From SMWC01 sp045561055 (GTDB taxonomy: Bacteria; Pseudomonadota; Gammaproteobacteria; Steroidobacterales; Rariloculaceae): a stretch of DNA of 64,000 bases. This document shows positions 9,225 to 17,875 of the stretch, piece by piece. The notes beneath the pieces are model-generated. The model was not told the origin of the DNA. It was given only the letters and a program-made list of their open reading frames with translations, and made no database searches. The position numbers and the translations under genes are program-made. How positions within the stretch are numbered: position 1 is the first letter of the stretch; each line of letters opens with the position of its first letter. The stretch covers positions 434,001 to 498,000 of the forward strand of contig JBJKYL010000019.1 in NCBI GenBank assembly GCA_045561055.1. The letters are read 5' to 3'.

Positions 9225-10559
9225 ATGACTGACTCTGCAATGAGTTTCCCCCGTAGCCCTATTACACATCGCGAAGTTCTAACGATAGCGCTGCCTGTCA
9301 TGGTTTCAAACGTTTCGACTCCGTTGATTGGTATTGTTGATACGGCCGTTGTCGGACAAATTCCTAATCCCGCCTACATCGGTGCGGTCGCGGTTGGCGC
9401 ATTGGTTTTTTCGTTTGTGTTTTGGGCGTTCGGTTTTTTGCGTATGGCAACAACTGGCCTAACAGCTCAAGCGTTGGGTGCTGGCGATAAAAACGAGATG
9501 GTGGCCTGTCTGGGTCGTGCGTTGCTAGTCGCGGCCGTTGCAGGTGTGGCGGTGATCGTATTGCAATGGCCCATTCGGTCGGCCGTGTTCTATTTTTTGA
9601 GCGGAAGCGAAGAAGTAGAAGCGCTTGCACGTTCATATTTTGACATTCGCGTCTGGGCAGCTCCGGCTACCTTTGCGAATTACGCACTACTCGGTTGGTT
9701 TATTGGTCTCGGTCGAACTGATATCGGTCTGGTTTTGCAACTCATCTTGAACATATCAAATATGGTTCTAGACGCGCTTTTCGTACTCGGTTTCGATTGG
9801 GGCGTGCGCGGCGTCGCACTGGGGACGTTGTTAGCGGAGTTTCTTGCGGCGATTATTGGTCTGCTCATCGCGTTTCGTCATCTCCGTGGCATGGGTGGTC
9901 GTTGGGTGCGCGAGCTTCTTTTCGACACAACTCGTTTGAGGCGGACAGTGGCCGTAAATGGCGATATCATGCTTAGGTCGTTAGCCCTAGTTTCGATTTT
10001 CGTTTGGTTTATGTCCGAAGGGGCCAAGCAGGGCGATGTCATACTTGCGGCTAATGCCATTTTGTTGCACTTCATTTCGGTGGGTGCCTTTTTTCTCGAC
10101 GGGCTGGCGTTTGCGGCTGAGGCGCTCGTGGGACGCGCATTAGGAGCGGCTCAGCGGGTTGGTCTAAAGGCCGCGGCGATTATGACTACCGTCTGGGCTG
10201 CGGGTGTTGCGTTTCTGCTATCGATCCTATTCGCGATATTGGGCACCATCGTTATCGATGTTCTAACCGTGGATAATGGAGTGAGGGAATCAGCGCGCAC
10301 ATTTCTGCCTTGGGTGGTTGGTGCGCCATTGATTGGAGTCTGGGCATTCCAGCTTGACGGAATATTTATCGGGGCGACACGGACCGCAGATATGCGTAAC
10401 GCTATGTTGATAACGCTCGCGATATTCTTAGCGGCATGGTGGATGCTGCTACCATTCAACAATCATGGACTCTGGGCAGCGCTCTATGTTCACTACGTCG
10501 CGCGGATCGGTACTCTCGTATATTTTTATCCTCGCCTCGTGCGTTCCATCCCTACATAA
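9225..10559 (+). CDS. MATE family efflux transporter, DinF-like
   Basis: A 444-residue integral membrane protein with twelve hydrophobic segments. The start 'EVLTIALPVMVSNVSTPLIG' and the repeat-specific 'LGAGDKNEMVACLGRAL' and 'GRALGAAQRVGL' match the DinF branch of the multidrug and toxic-compound extrusion family. It exports cationic or toxic compounds using H+ or Na+; the substrate is unknown. ATG 9225 is used. It is followed 30 bp later by a VOC-domain gene on the same strand, so the two may be co-expressed. Confidence 0.92.
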   Translation: MTDSAMSFPRSPITHREVLTIALPVMVSNVSTPLIGIVDTAVVGQIPNPAYIGAVAVGALVFSFVFWAFGFLRMATTGLTAQALGAGDKNEMVACLGRALLVAAVAGVAVIVLQWPIRSAVFYFLSGSEEVEALARSYFDIRVWAAPATFANYALLGWFIGLGRTDIGLVLQLILNISNMVLDALFVLGFDWGVRGVALGTLLAEFLAAIIGLLIAFRHLRGMGGRWVRELLFDTTRLRRTVAVNGDIMLRSLALVSIFVWFMSEGAKQGDVILAANAILLHFISVGAFFLDGLAFAAEALVGRALGAAQRVGLKAAAIMTTVWAAGVAFLLSILFAILGTIVIDVLTVDNGVRESARTFLPWVVGAPLIGVWAFQLDGIFIGATRTADMRNAMLITLAIFLAAWWMLLPFNNHGLWAALYVHYVARIGTLVYFYPRLVRSIPT

Positions 10560-10589
10560 TATGGGAAACCGTGCGCTAGGAGAGTGCCT

Positions 10590-11501
10590 GTGTTGACGTT
10601 CTCATCGTTGCAGTTCCGCTATGGTATAGGCACTTGTCTTTTGATTGCAGTGTCATTTCCTTGGTTTGCGGTAGCCCAGAGTTTTACACACGTACATTTG
10701 CGTACCCCGAACCCAGCGGCGGCGGCAGAGTGGTATCACACGCTCCTAGGAGGAACCCTTCGGCCGTCCAGTACCGGTATGGGGTCTGTCGGGCAGATTC
10801 ACGGTTCGATTGCAATGATGTTTGATGAAGAGAGCGCAGAACCTAGTTCTGGGGGTGTGATAGATCATTTCGGTTTTGCTGTCGCGGATGTTCAAGCGAT
10901 GGTCGAGAAGGCCGGTTTTATGGGCGCACTGGTTGTCTCTGACCCACAGCCCGGTGTTACTGCCAGCATGGTCGCGATGATTGAGGACCCATGGGGCACA
11001 CAGATCGAGTTGCTTGAGAGCGCTGATTTTCACGGAATTCAACACGTACACATGGTTACGGAGGGCGCAGACGTTTTGCGTGACTGGTTTCTGCAGGTAT
11101 TTGGTGGTGAGTATGATCCCGATAGTGGCGGAGAAAGTCTGCATGCAATTCGTTACGATGGTATCTGGATTTATGTCTCCGAGGCGCCTGAACCATTAGA
11201 CCCGCCGGTTCTCCCGTATTTGCTGAGTCCATCGGATCAGTTCGGTTGGCTAGATCAATTAGCTGCGACAAATCTAATCGAAGTTCCTATAAGCGGCACA
11301 ATGCCGAGCCGTGGGCGTGCTTTAGACCATATTGGATTCTCAGTGGTAAATATGGATGAGGTTGCTGCTAGGGTTCAAGCCAGTGGTTACGAACCCTACG
11401 CCACTCGTCCAAATCGTCCGGGAGGGACGACCTTATTGATGTTTTTCGAAGGCGCGAGCGGCATTCATTTCGAGATCGCACAACCAAACGGCGTACAGTA
11501 G
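10590..11501 (+). CDS. Exported protein with two VOC (glyoxalase/dioxygenase-fold) domains
   Basis: A 303-residue protein. After a signal peptide ending near 'WFAVAQ' come two vicinal-oxygen-chelate domains. The first begins 'FTHVHLRTPNPAAAAEWY' and includes 'IDHFGFAVADV' and 'DPWGTQIELLE'. The second begins 'IQHVHMVTEGADVLRDWF' and includes 'LDHIGFSVVNM' and 'FEGASGIHFEIAQ'. His and Glu metal ligands are present in both. Export is unusual for glyoxalase-like proteins. The GTG at 10590 is chosen over the GTG at 10584 because of its spacing from AGGAGA at 10577-10582. It probably shares a transcript with the MATE gene. Confidence 0.82.
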   Translation: MLTFSSLQFRYGIGTCLLIAVSFPWFAVAQSFTHVHLRTPNPAAAAEWYHTLLGGTLRPSSTGMGSVGQIHGSIAMMFDEESAEPSSGGVIDHFGFAVADVQAMVEKAGFMGALVVSDPQPGVTASMVAMIEDPWGTQIELLESADFHGIQHVHMVTEGADVLRDWFLQVFGGEYDPDSGGESLHAIRYDGIWIYVSEAPEPLDPPVLPYLLSPSDQFGWLDQLAATNLIEVPISGTMPSRGRALDHIGFSVVNMDEVAARVQASGYEPYATRPNRPGGTTLLMFFEGASGIHFEIAQPNGVQ

Positions 11502-11526
11502 GAAGCGCCCCATTTCGATTGTTCGG

Positions 11527-12969
11527 CTAACTTCGGGGTAGTTTTATTTGTACGCAGAGACCGGGGTGTGCGTCCGCGAGAGCAATAAGGCCACCGTGTA
11601 GGGTGACGATCGCCGCTACTAGACTAAGCCCCAACCCACTCCCCACCGATTTTCGATGGGATTCCAGTCGGTAAAAGCGCTCGAAGACCTGCTTACGATA
11701 TGCTTCGGGAATTCCATCTCCAGAGTCTGTAATCTCGACTAACGCACCTTCAGGCGCTCTCTTGAGAATGATCTTAATGTGACCGTCTTTGGGGGTATAT
11801 TTGATTGCGTTATCGACCACATTTGAAATGGCTTGAAATAGTAGATCCCTATCGCCCGATACACTTACCGATGTCGATATCTCGGTCGTCATATCTAAGC
11901 CTTTTTCACCCGTTAGTGGTTCGTAGAGTTCGATGACGTCATTGATTAAATCCTCGAGTCTAACTTCGTGGAAATTCGTTCGGCGATTTCCAGACTCAAT
12001 CTCTGCAATACGCAGCAGCGATCTAAATGTTGAGAGAAGTGCATCTGCTTCTTTTATCGTGGACTCCACTTTGTTGCGTGTTTCATCGCTTACAGCATCG
12101 TCTCTTAACTGCTCAAGGTTGGTTCTCAGGCGTGTCAGCGGTGTTCTTAGATCATGAGCAATTGCATTAGAAACATTGCGAACACCCATCATAAGTTTCT
12201 CAATTTGATCGAGCATTTCATTCAGGTTTTTGCTGAGCCGATCAAACTCGTCTCCGGACTGCATCAATGGTACACGGCGCGACAAGTCGCCTCGCTGAAT
12301 TCCACGTGAGACTCTATTAATAACTTCTAGCCGGTTATTAACACTTCTTGCCATAATCAAGCTACCACCCAAGGCAAACCCTATCGTTACTGCAAGTCCC
12401 CAGGAGAGTGCATCAAGAATGACATTACGCAGGTCTTCTAGGTTGCCGGCCATGCGTCCGACGATGATTTGATGTTGGTCTGAGAGAGGTACGAGTCGGC
12501 CGTATATATCGTCATCATAGGCTGAGCCTGTTGTGCCAGCGGGAAAATCACCTCCGACCTCGAATTGAAGCCAGCCTTCTTCGTCAGCGTTGTTACAGAA
12601 ACCCCTTATCCGGTTGCCGCTTGGTTGCCCCATAGCAGTGCGGAGCTCGATTCTATTCAGCCATCTTGAGTTCCCCGATATAGGATTACACTGTTTATCA
12701 AGCAAGAAGCTAGTCCAGAATGGGTCCTGCTGCTCCCGTTCTATGATTTCTGAGGCGACACGATCGGGACCGAACTGATCATAAAAGGACCGCATCTCTG
12801 TAATTTCCCCATCGATTTGCCCTCGATATTCGCGCTCCATAAGTCGTCCGCTTTGCCAGTAAATGAGTGACCCGACTATGAAAAAAGAAAGAGAAAACAG
12901 ACCTATGAAACCGATTCCCAGTCGAAATGTCGCACTGCGCCAAACATTATTAAGGTATCTTAAGAACAT
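11527..12969 (-). CDS. Sensor histidine kinase of an OmpR-type two-component system
   Basis: A 480-residue membrane kinase. TM1 is about residues 17-38, a periplasmic sensor about 39-184, TM2 about 185-207, then HAMP, HisKA with phospho-acceptor H272 in 'NAIAHDLRTPLTRLR', and HATPase_c with N box 'NVVDNAIKYTP', G1 'DSGDGIPEAYRKQVFERFYR' and G2 'GSGLGLSL'. The sensor holds two Cys (C94, C125) that could form a disulfide. ATG 12969 follows GAGGTG by a good spacing and overlaps the response-regulator stop by 20 bp, so the two are translationally coupled. The signal sensed is unknown. Confidence 0.93.
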   Translation of the reverse strand: MFLRYLNNVWRSATFRLGIGFIGLFSLSFFIVGSLIYWQSGRLMEREYRGQIDGEITEMRSFYDQFGPDRVASEIIEREQQDPFWTSFLLDKQCNPISGNSRWLNRIELRTAMGQPSGNRIRGFCNNADEEGWLQFEVGGDFPAGTTGSAYDDDIYGRLVPLSDQHQIIVGRMAGNLEDLRNVILDALSWGLAVTIGFALGGSLIMARSVNNRLEVINRVSRGIQRGDLSRRVPLMQSGDEFDRLSKNLNEMLDQIEKLMMGVRNVSNAIAHDLRTPLTRLRTNLEQLRDDAVSDETRNKVESTIKEADALLSTFRSLLRIAEIESGNRRTNFHEVRLEDLINDVIELYEPLTGEKGLDMTTEISTSVSVSGDRDLLFQAISNVVDNAIKYTPKDGHIKIILKRAPEGALVEITDSGDGIPEAYRKQVFERFYRLESHRKSVGSGLGLSLVAAIVTLHGGLIALADAHPGLCVQIKLPRS

Positions 12970-13624
12970 AACCTTCACCTCGAACGGTGTGAATCAATTG
13001 TTTTTTAGAGTCGAGATCGATCTTTTTACGCAGGCGACTAACATGCACGTCAATAATGTTGGTCTGCGGGTCGAAGTGATAGTCCCATACGGTTTCTAAC
13101 AACATCGAACGGGTTAAAACCTGGTTAGGGCGCCGAGCAAAACACTCTAGCAGCTTGAATTCTCTCGGTTTTAGATTGATCTTCTTATCGCGACGATATA
13201 CTTCTCGTGATAATAGATGTAGTTCTAGGTCTGCTATTTTCAGCGAAGTGATGTTTTCCTCAGACGCGGAGCGTCTATGGAGTGACTCTAACCGAGCTAT
13301 CAGTTCTGAATACGCGAACGGTTTTACGAGATAGTCGTCACCACCAGCTTTGAGCCCCATTACTTTATCATCGACTTCCCCGAGCGCGCTGAGAATCAGA
13401 ACAGGGGTGGTTGAACCTTTCTTGCGAATTAACCGAAGAAGTTCCAGTCCGTCGATTCCAGGTAACATCCGGTCAAGAATTATTACCTCTGGGTTTTTAG
13501 TAGCTACCAGCTTAAGTCCATCCTGACCATTAGTCGCGTAAGTCACTTGATGACCATCTCTGCTGAGTCTATTTTTTAGAAAATCAGCGACAATAGTATC
13601 GTCTTCAATGAGGAGAGCGTGCAT
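12950..13624 (-). CDS. OmpR/PhoB-family response regulator
   Basis: A 224-residue regulator. The receiver domain (1-115) has the acidic pair in 'LLIEDDT', phospho-acceptor D51 in 'VIILDRMLPG', a switch Ser in 'LILSA' and the Lys of 'DDYLVKPF'. The C-terminal winged helix (about 130-222) has 'LKPREFKLLECFARRPNQVL' and 'IDVHVSRLRKKID'. It is transcribed just before the kinase at 11527, with which it overlaps, and is its obvious partner. Targets are not evident. Confidence 0.95.
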   Translation of the reverse strand: MHALLIEDDTIVADFLKNRLSRDGHQVTYATNGQDGLKLVATKNPEVIILDRMLPGIDGLELLRLIRKKGSTTPVLILSALGEVDDKVMGLKAGGDDYLVKPFAYSELIARLESLHRRSASEENITSLKIADLELHLLSREVYRRDKKINLKPREFKLLECFARRPNQVLTRSMLLETVWDYHFDPQTNIIDVHVSRLRKKIDLDSKKQLIHTVRGEGYVLKIP

Positions 13625-13783
13625 GTTTACCCTAGTTGGCTGCTCGGTAGAAGTAACTGCTGTCCAGTATCGACAAAAACTTTATTATATCGTAGCTTTG
13701 GTTCGCGATTCGTAACATGTTGATACCTGACCGATGAAGCTGACTCGTTCCGTATGTTCCGCCGAGAGTAAGAGAAAAAACGA

Positions 13784-14005
13784 ATGACAGAATCTAAACA
13801 TTTGCGAAAACAGCTTGTAGATCTCGAGTCGCATCTGGCTCATCTAGAGTTAACGATCCAGAATCTCAGCGATAACGCATCCAAGCAATGGGACCGAATT
13901 GAACATCTAGAACAAACCGTAAAAGGTTTGCAGCAGCACTGTCTTAGTTTGAAGGAGATTGATTACTCTACTGCGGTTCCCGAGGAGCCACCGCCTCACT
14001 ACTGA
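13784..14005 (+). CDS. slyX: SlyX family protein
   Basis: A 73-residue coiled-coil protein. The heptad-rich 'KHLRKQLVDLESHLAHLELT' and the C-terminal 'EEPPPHY' are hallmarks of SlyX. The family is widespread in Proteobacteria and its function is not defined. The length matches family members. It is a single gene between the two-component system and the convergent DUF5916 gene. It is one of the better taxonomic hints in the window. Confidence 0.9.
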   Translation: MTESKHLRKQLVDLESHLAHLELTIQNLSDNASKQWDRIEHLEQTVKGLQQHCLSLKEIDYSTAVPEEPPPHY

Positions 14006-14063
14006 AGGTTATCGGTTAATCTAAATCGGTTTGTAGAATATAAGCTACTGGTTTTACAGTCTT

Positions 14064-16346
14064 TTAAGGCTGTAGCAGGTATGAGAATTTGACGAATAAT
14101 TGCTCACCGTCCTTACGGAAATCGTTTGTCCGGATCAACTCGGTGCCGTCCTCTGTATCAATGAGGTTGAAGTTGCTCGAGTTACTGTTGTATCCAACGT
14201 AAAGCGCGGACCAAGGGTTTAGTACATATCTAACGAGCACATCGAAGTTTAAACCTTTTTCGTGTTTGAGCGATGTTAGTGTTCCGGGGTCGGTTTCTTC
14301 GTGCTGTGCTATAAATCGGAGTGATAGCTCTTTTGTGAACTGATAATTCCAGCGGCTACGAAGAATCTTGTTGCTAAAGATTTTGTCTGCGCCACCGGGA
14401 TCAGTTAGTTTCGTGAACAGATAGCTTGTATCGACCCGGAGGCGATCTATCGGTCTCCAGAGCAGATCGAGTTGAGCGCTCCGAAGATCTGCGAGCTCCG
14501 GCAGCATACCGAGAGCAGGTACAAGGTTGATCGCAGTACCTATCTCTATTTGTGAGCTGAACCCAATTTTCGAGGAGGCCTGGCTTTCTAAACGGAGTGT
14601 CCATGTGTCCGATTCATAGTCTCTATTTGCGATGATTCCTGAGAAATCTTGTGGGCGGAGTCGCTCTTTCTCTTTTGTGTAATCGATGCGGAAAATGGTA
14701 TCGCCTTCCCATTCCCAGGATATTCGTGGTTGAATTTGCGTGTAGATTCTTGTCCCTGTTTGGTCATCTAGGTGATATAGGGTTAGTCTGGGCGCCCATT
14801 GAATGAGACGTGAATTCTCTGGCCAGAACGTGTATGTAGCGTTTGCATGAGCCCCATCCGTATCTGGTTTATATGTCCTGCCAAGGAATCCGAGGTCTGT
14901 GCGAAATCCTGGAGTCGTATCGATAAAGTGTATATGTGCTGTTAGATCGCGGCCGCGGCGATCGATGCGAATATTCCTCTGCGTTCCCGTTAGGTTTTCA
15001 CCGTTCAGCCTGAGTGAATCGGATTCTACATATTGGAGATCGGTGCTCCAGTTATCGGTGAGCTTAAAATGTGCATCGAGGCTCGCAATCTCGTTAAACG
15101 AGTGTGCGAAATCTCTATCTGTATAGAGAAAGCCGACCCGGGACTGCTCGGAGATCTCACGAAAGACACGAAAGATGCTTATATCAGCAGACTCGCCGGA
15201 GAGCGGATCGTCTACTGAGCGATCCTGTCCAGGAGCTGCGTCGTCCATGAACATCGTGCCAATGCCCCAGTCGCCCTGCTTGCCAGTTAAGCGCACTCCT
15301 AATTCAGGATCGACAATTCGACGCGTGAAGACGAGCGGTGCTTCCGTTGCAAAGAAGTCGGCGTTCTCTAGAAAAAACGGCCTAAGCTCGGCGAACCTTA
15401 CTTCGAAACGTTCGTTCACTGTAATCTGTGGTTCATCCGACTCGACCTGACTGAAGTCGGGGTTAAACGTTGCGTCGAGTACGAAGCTATCTTTGAACAC
15501 GAACTTCGTGTCGATGCCTACCTCGTCCTCGGTGTTTTTTCTGAATGCTGGCCCACCGATGGCACCGGTATCTAAAACATCGAAATCACGGACGAAGGCA
15601 AAGGGAACTACCTGGAGGTTTCGACCGGGCTCGACATCTCGAATGCCTACTAAGCTAGCTGCTTGGTTGAGGCGCCCGGAAATGCTGTTCGAATAAGCCG
15701 GCCAGTGGGCTTGTTCACTTAAACGCGGAATGTCACGTTCGAACATGATGCGCCAGAGCTGTTCACCAGTTTCCGGAAAGCGTAAAGTTTTTAGTGGAAC
15801 AGTCATCTTCACTATAAAGCCAGTCTCTCTAAGTTCGCCCTCTGTGTACCAGACTGCTTGATAAGAACTATCGAATCCCTGACCTCTTCCAGCCTCGTTC
15901 CAACGGCCGTCCCACTGAACGCCGAGTGGCGTTGAGCGAAACGCGTAGCCAGTGCGCTGATCGTTAAATGTATCGATAAGGATTCCGACGGTATCATCGT
16001 TATCGACGTTTTCTCGAGGGGATAGGTTTGCACGTACGAGTTCTGGTTGGTCGTCGAACGCGAGAAAAACGGCATAGAAATTTGTGTCATCGTAAGCAAC
16101 GTAAACCTCGGTCCTTTGGGTTGCCGGTGCGCCGTTGTCAGGGATTCGCTGAACGAAGTCGCTAGCCATTGACATCTTTTCGGCGATCTCCGCTGATGGG
16201 CGCATTTCATCAAAATCTGCGAGTTCAGGCGGCCGATCGATGATCGGTATAGTGATGCCTGAACTCGCATCCTGCGCAGCTAGAGGTGGGATTGCAGTAA
16301 TGGCTGCTAGCGAGATCAATATCACTATAGAGGTAGGCGTGCTCAT
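14064..16346 (-). CDS. DUF5916 protein: CBM9-like domain plus outer-membrane beta-barrel
   Basis: A 760-residue exported protein (signal peptide to about residue 24, 'PPLAAQ'). Residues 30-230 form a carbohydrate-binding-family-9-like domain with 'TEVYVAYDDTNFYAVFLAFD' and 'GILIDTFNDQRTGYAFRSTP'. Residues 240-760 are the DUF5916 part: 'VNERFEVRFAELRPFFLENA' followed by alternating amphipathic strands ending in 'LFVKFSYLLQP', an aromatic-terminated barrel. It is probably an outer-membrane protein that binds or admits carbohydrate (inference). It is divergent from the selenoprotein at 16544, and a paralogue lies at 52156. Confidence 0.85.
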   Translation of the reverse strand: MSTPTSIVILISLAAITAIPPLAAQDASSGITIPIIDRPPELADFDEMRPSAEIAEKMSMASDFVQRIPDNGAPATQRTEVYVAYDDTNFYAVFLAFDDQPELVRANLSPRENVDNDDTVGILIDTFNDQRTGYAFRSTPLGVQWDGRWNEAGRGQGFDSSYQAVWYTEGELRETGFIVKMTVPLKTLRFPETGEQLWRIMFERDIPRLSEQAHWPAYSNSISGRLNQAASLVGIRDVEPGRNLQVVPFAFVRDFDVLDTGAIGGPAFRKNTEDEVGIDTKFVFKDSFVLDATFNPDFSQVESDEPQITVNERFEVRFAELRPFFLENADFFATEAPLVFTRRIVDPELGVRLTGKQGDWGIGTMFMDDAAPGQDRSVDDPLSGESADISIFRVFREISEQSRVGFLYTDRDFAHSFNEIASLDAHFKLTDNWSTDLQYVESDSLRLNGENLTGTQRNIRIDRRGRDLTAHIHFIDTTPGFRTDLGFLGRTYKPDTDGAHANATYTFWPENSRLIQWAPRLTLYHLDDQTGTRIYTQIQPRISWEWEGDTIFRIDYTKEKERLRPQDFSGIIANRDYESDTWTLRLESQASSKIGFSSQIEIGTAINLVPALGMLPELADLRSAQLDLLWRPIDRLRVDTSYLFTKLTDPGGADKIFSNKILRSRWNYQFTKELSLRFIAQHEETDPGTLTSLKHEKGLNFDVLVRYVLNPWSALYVGYNSNSSNFNLIDTEDGTELIRTNDFRKDGEQLFVKFSYLLQP

Positions 16347-16543
16347 GCGGGCGCTAGGGTACTACAGACGAAGCGATATTGGGACTTGGCAGATTAGGTA
16401 AAGTGTTAACAGAAATTAATGATTCAGCGAGTCTAGAAATGCGATTTTCGCAACATTTAGTGCAGAGAATTGTGGCCGGCTAGTCGAAAGCTGCGTTATA
16501 CGGTTACAATGACGACTAAACCAAAGCTTAATGGGGAAATAAG

Positions 16544-17764
16544 ATGATTTGGCAGAGAGTTCTTGCTCCGCTCACCATAACCATACTGCTGTTGTCCGGT
16601 ACCGTATTTGGCCAGTCGGCTGGGGATTTTATTGGTGGAAGCCCGGATATGCGCTTCGTTGGCGCGCCTGGAATTGGGGAACAAATTGCCGATGTGACGA
16701 TCGTTGACGGTCAGGGTAACCCCGTTAACATAAGAGAGCTTGCGAGTCAGAGCCAGTATACGGTGCTCACGCTCGGCTGTCTCACGTGACCCCCTTTTCT
16801 GCGTAACGTCCCCAGTTGGGAGACGGTAAAACTAGACTACACAGACAAGGGCGTACAGTTTTTCTATATTTACAAGCCACTGGCGCATCCGGAACTCAAT
16901 AACTACGTCAGCCCGTTCAGTATTGAAGAACGACTGATGCATGTTGCGGAAGCTAAGCGTAGGTTAGGTACGAGCGTCAACTGGCTCGCCGATACCATGG
17001 ATAACGTCTATCACGATGTCATGGGTCGGACACCGAATAGCGAGATTGTTCTCGATAGCGATGGTGTTCTCGTCGCGCGCCGTGCCTGGAGTGATCCTGT
17101 AGCACTGCGCCTCGATATCGAACGTCTGGTCGGTGCTGTGGATCGCCCAACCCAGATCGCTGACCTTAACCTGCCTGTGCAGCCCCCGATTCCAACCGTA
17201 GCGAAGGGCATCGTGCCGCGTGTACCGATGCCGGCAGGTTCGAGGCCTATGGCCATTGAGCCGCAGGTTAATAGTTCCGGAATTCCGTTCTACGCCAAGC
17301 TTCGTGCGGAAGCGTCTCCGGAACTTTTCGATACTGGTAAGGGTGATATGTATATCGGCTTCCACCTGGATCCGTTGTATCGTGTGCACTGGAATAATGA
17401 GGTTGATCCTGTTGAGTTTCAGATCACAGCGCCTGATGGTGTTAGCGTTACTCCCGCTTCCGGAGTCGCAATCGACCCGGAAGAGCCGGCCGATGCGGAT
17501 CCGCGTGAATTTATCGTACAAGTAGATGCGGAGGATCCGAGCCAGCCGTTTGATCTACGGGTACAGTATTTCGCTTGTGATGATGCTTTGACGTTTTGTA
17601 TTCCGGTGCGCCAGGATTATAAGGTTCACCTCGTGCAGGATGAACATCACGGTTGGAGTACGCGTACGAATCCTGATGGTACCCTTGCTCCAAACGGTAT
17701 GGGAACGGGAATGGGAACGGGAATGGGAATGGGAATGGGAGCGCCGTCCGCGGCCCGTTTCTAG
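16544..17764 (+). CDS. Selenoprotein: exported deiodinase/redoxin-like protein with UGA-encoded Sec and DsbD-alpha-like domain
   Basis: One reading frame of 406 residues interrupted only by TGA at 16787-16789 (residue 82). Reading it as selenocysteine gives 'TLGCLTUPPFLRNV', which matches the thyroxine-deiodinase active site (G-S-x-T-U-P-P-F) and forms C79-x-x-U82. After the TGA the frame is intact for 324 codons and still family-like ('FFYIYKPLAHPEL' resembles the deiodinase Y-x-x-E-A-H region). Residues 1-23 are a signal peptide. Residues about 250-365 resemble the DsbD N-terminal (DsbC/PF11412) domain, with C345 and C352 in 'YFACDDALTFC'. The tail is Gly/Met-rich. RBS GGGG lies 7-8 bp before the ATG. 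Predicted role is periplasmic thiol/selenol redox chemistry; iodinated substrates are only a possibility. A nonsense pseudogene is unlikely given the motif and the SECIS. Confidence 0.9.
16807..16825 (+). promoter_or_regulatory. Candidate bSECIS hairpin of the deiodinase-like selenoprotein
   Basis: CGTCCCC pairs with GGGAGACG around an AGTT tetraloop (16814-16817), with one bulged A at 16821, giving a 7-bp stem. The apical loop begins 24 nt after the UGA and has G as its second base. Both agree with the published bacterial SECIS pattern (loop 16-37 nt downstream, G in the first two loop positions). SelB binding is inferred, not shown. Confidence 0.65.
17696..17743 (+). repeat. Eight hexamer repeats (GGAAYG type) encoding a Gly-Met/Gly-Thr tail
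   Basis: Eight tandem 6-bp units, GGTATG, GGAACG, GGAATG, GGAACG, three GGAATG, then GGAGCG, encode GM-GT-GM-GT-GM-GM-GM-GA near the C-terminus of the selenoprotein. The array is a candidate for slippage length variation. A Met-rich periplasmic tail could bind copper (inference). Confidence 0.85.
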
Positions 17765-17787
17765 TCGTCTGCCTCTTCGATTTAACT

Positions 17788-17820
17788 AGCGGGCCAGCCT
17801 CTGTGCTGGTCCGCTGTGTT
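17788..17820 (+). terminator. Intrinsic terminator after the selenoprotein gene
   Basis: AGCGGGCCAGC pairs with GCTGGTCCGCT around a CTCTGT loop (11 bp with one G-U), followed by GTGTTTTG. It lies 24 bp after the selenoprotein stop and could also limit leftward transcription from the convergent sulfatase. Confidence 0.7.
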
Positions 17821-17875
17821 TTGCGGCCTTCTAGTCGAAAATTGTAGAGTCGACCTCTGCGATATTATTCGTTTG

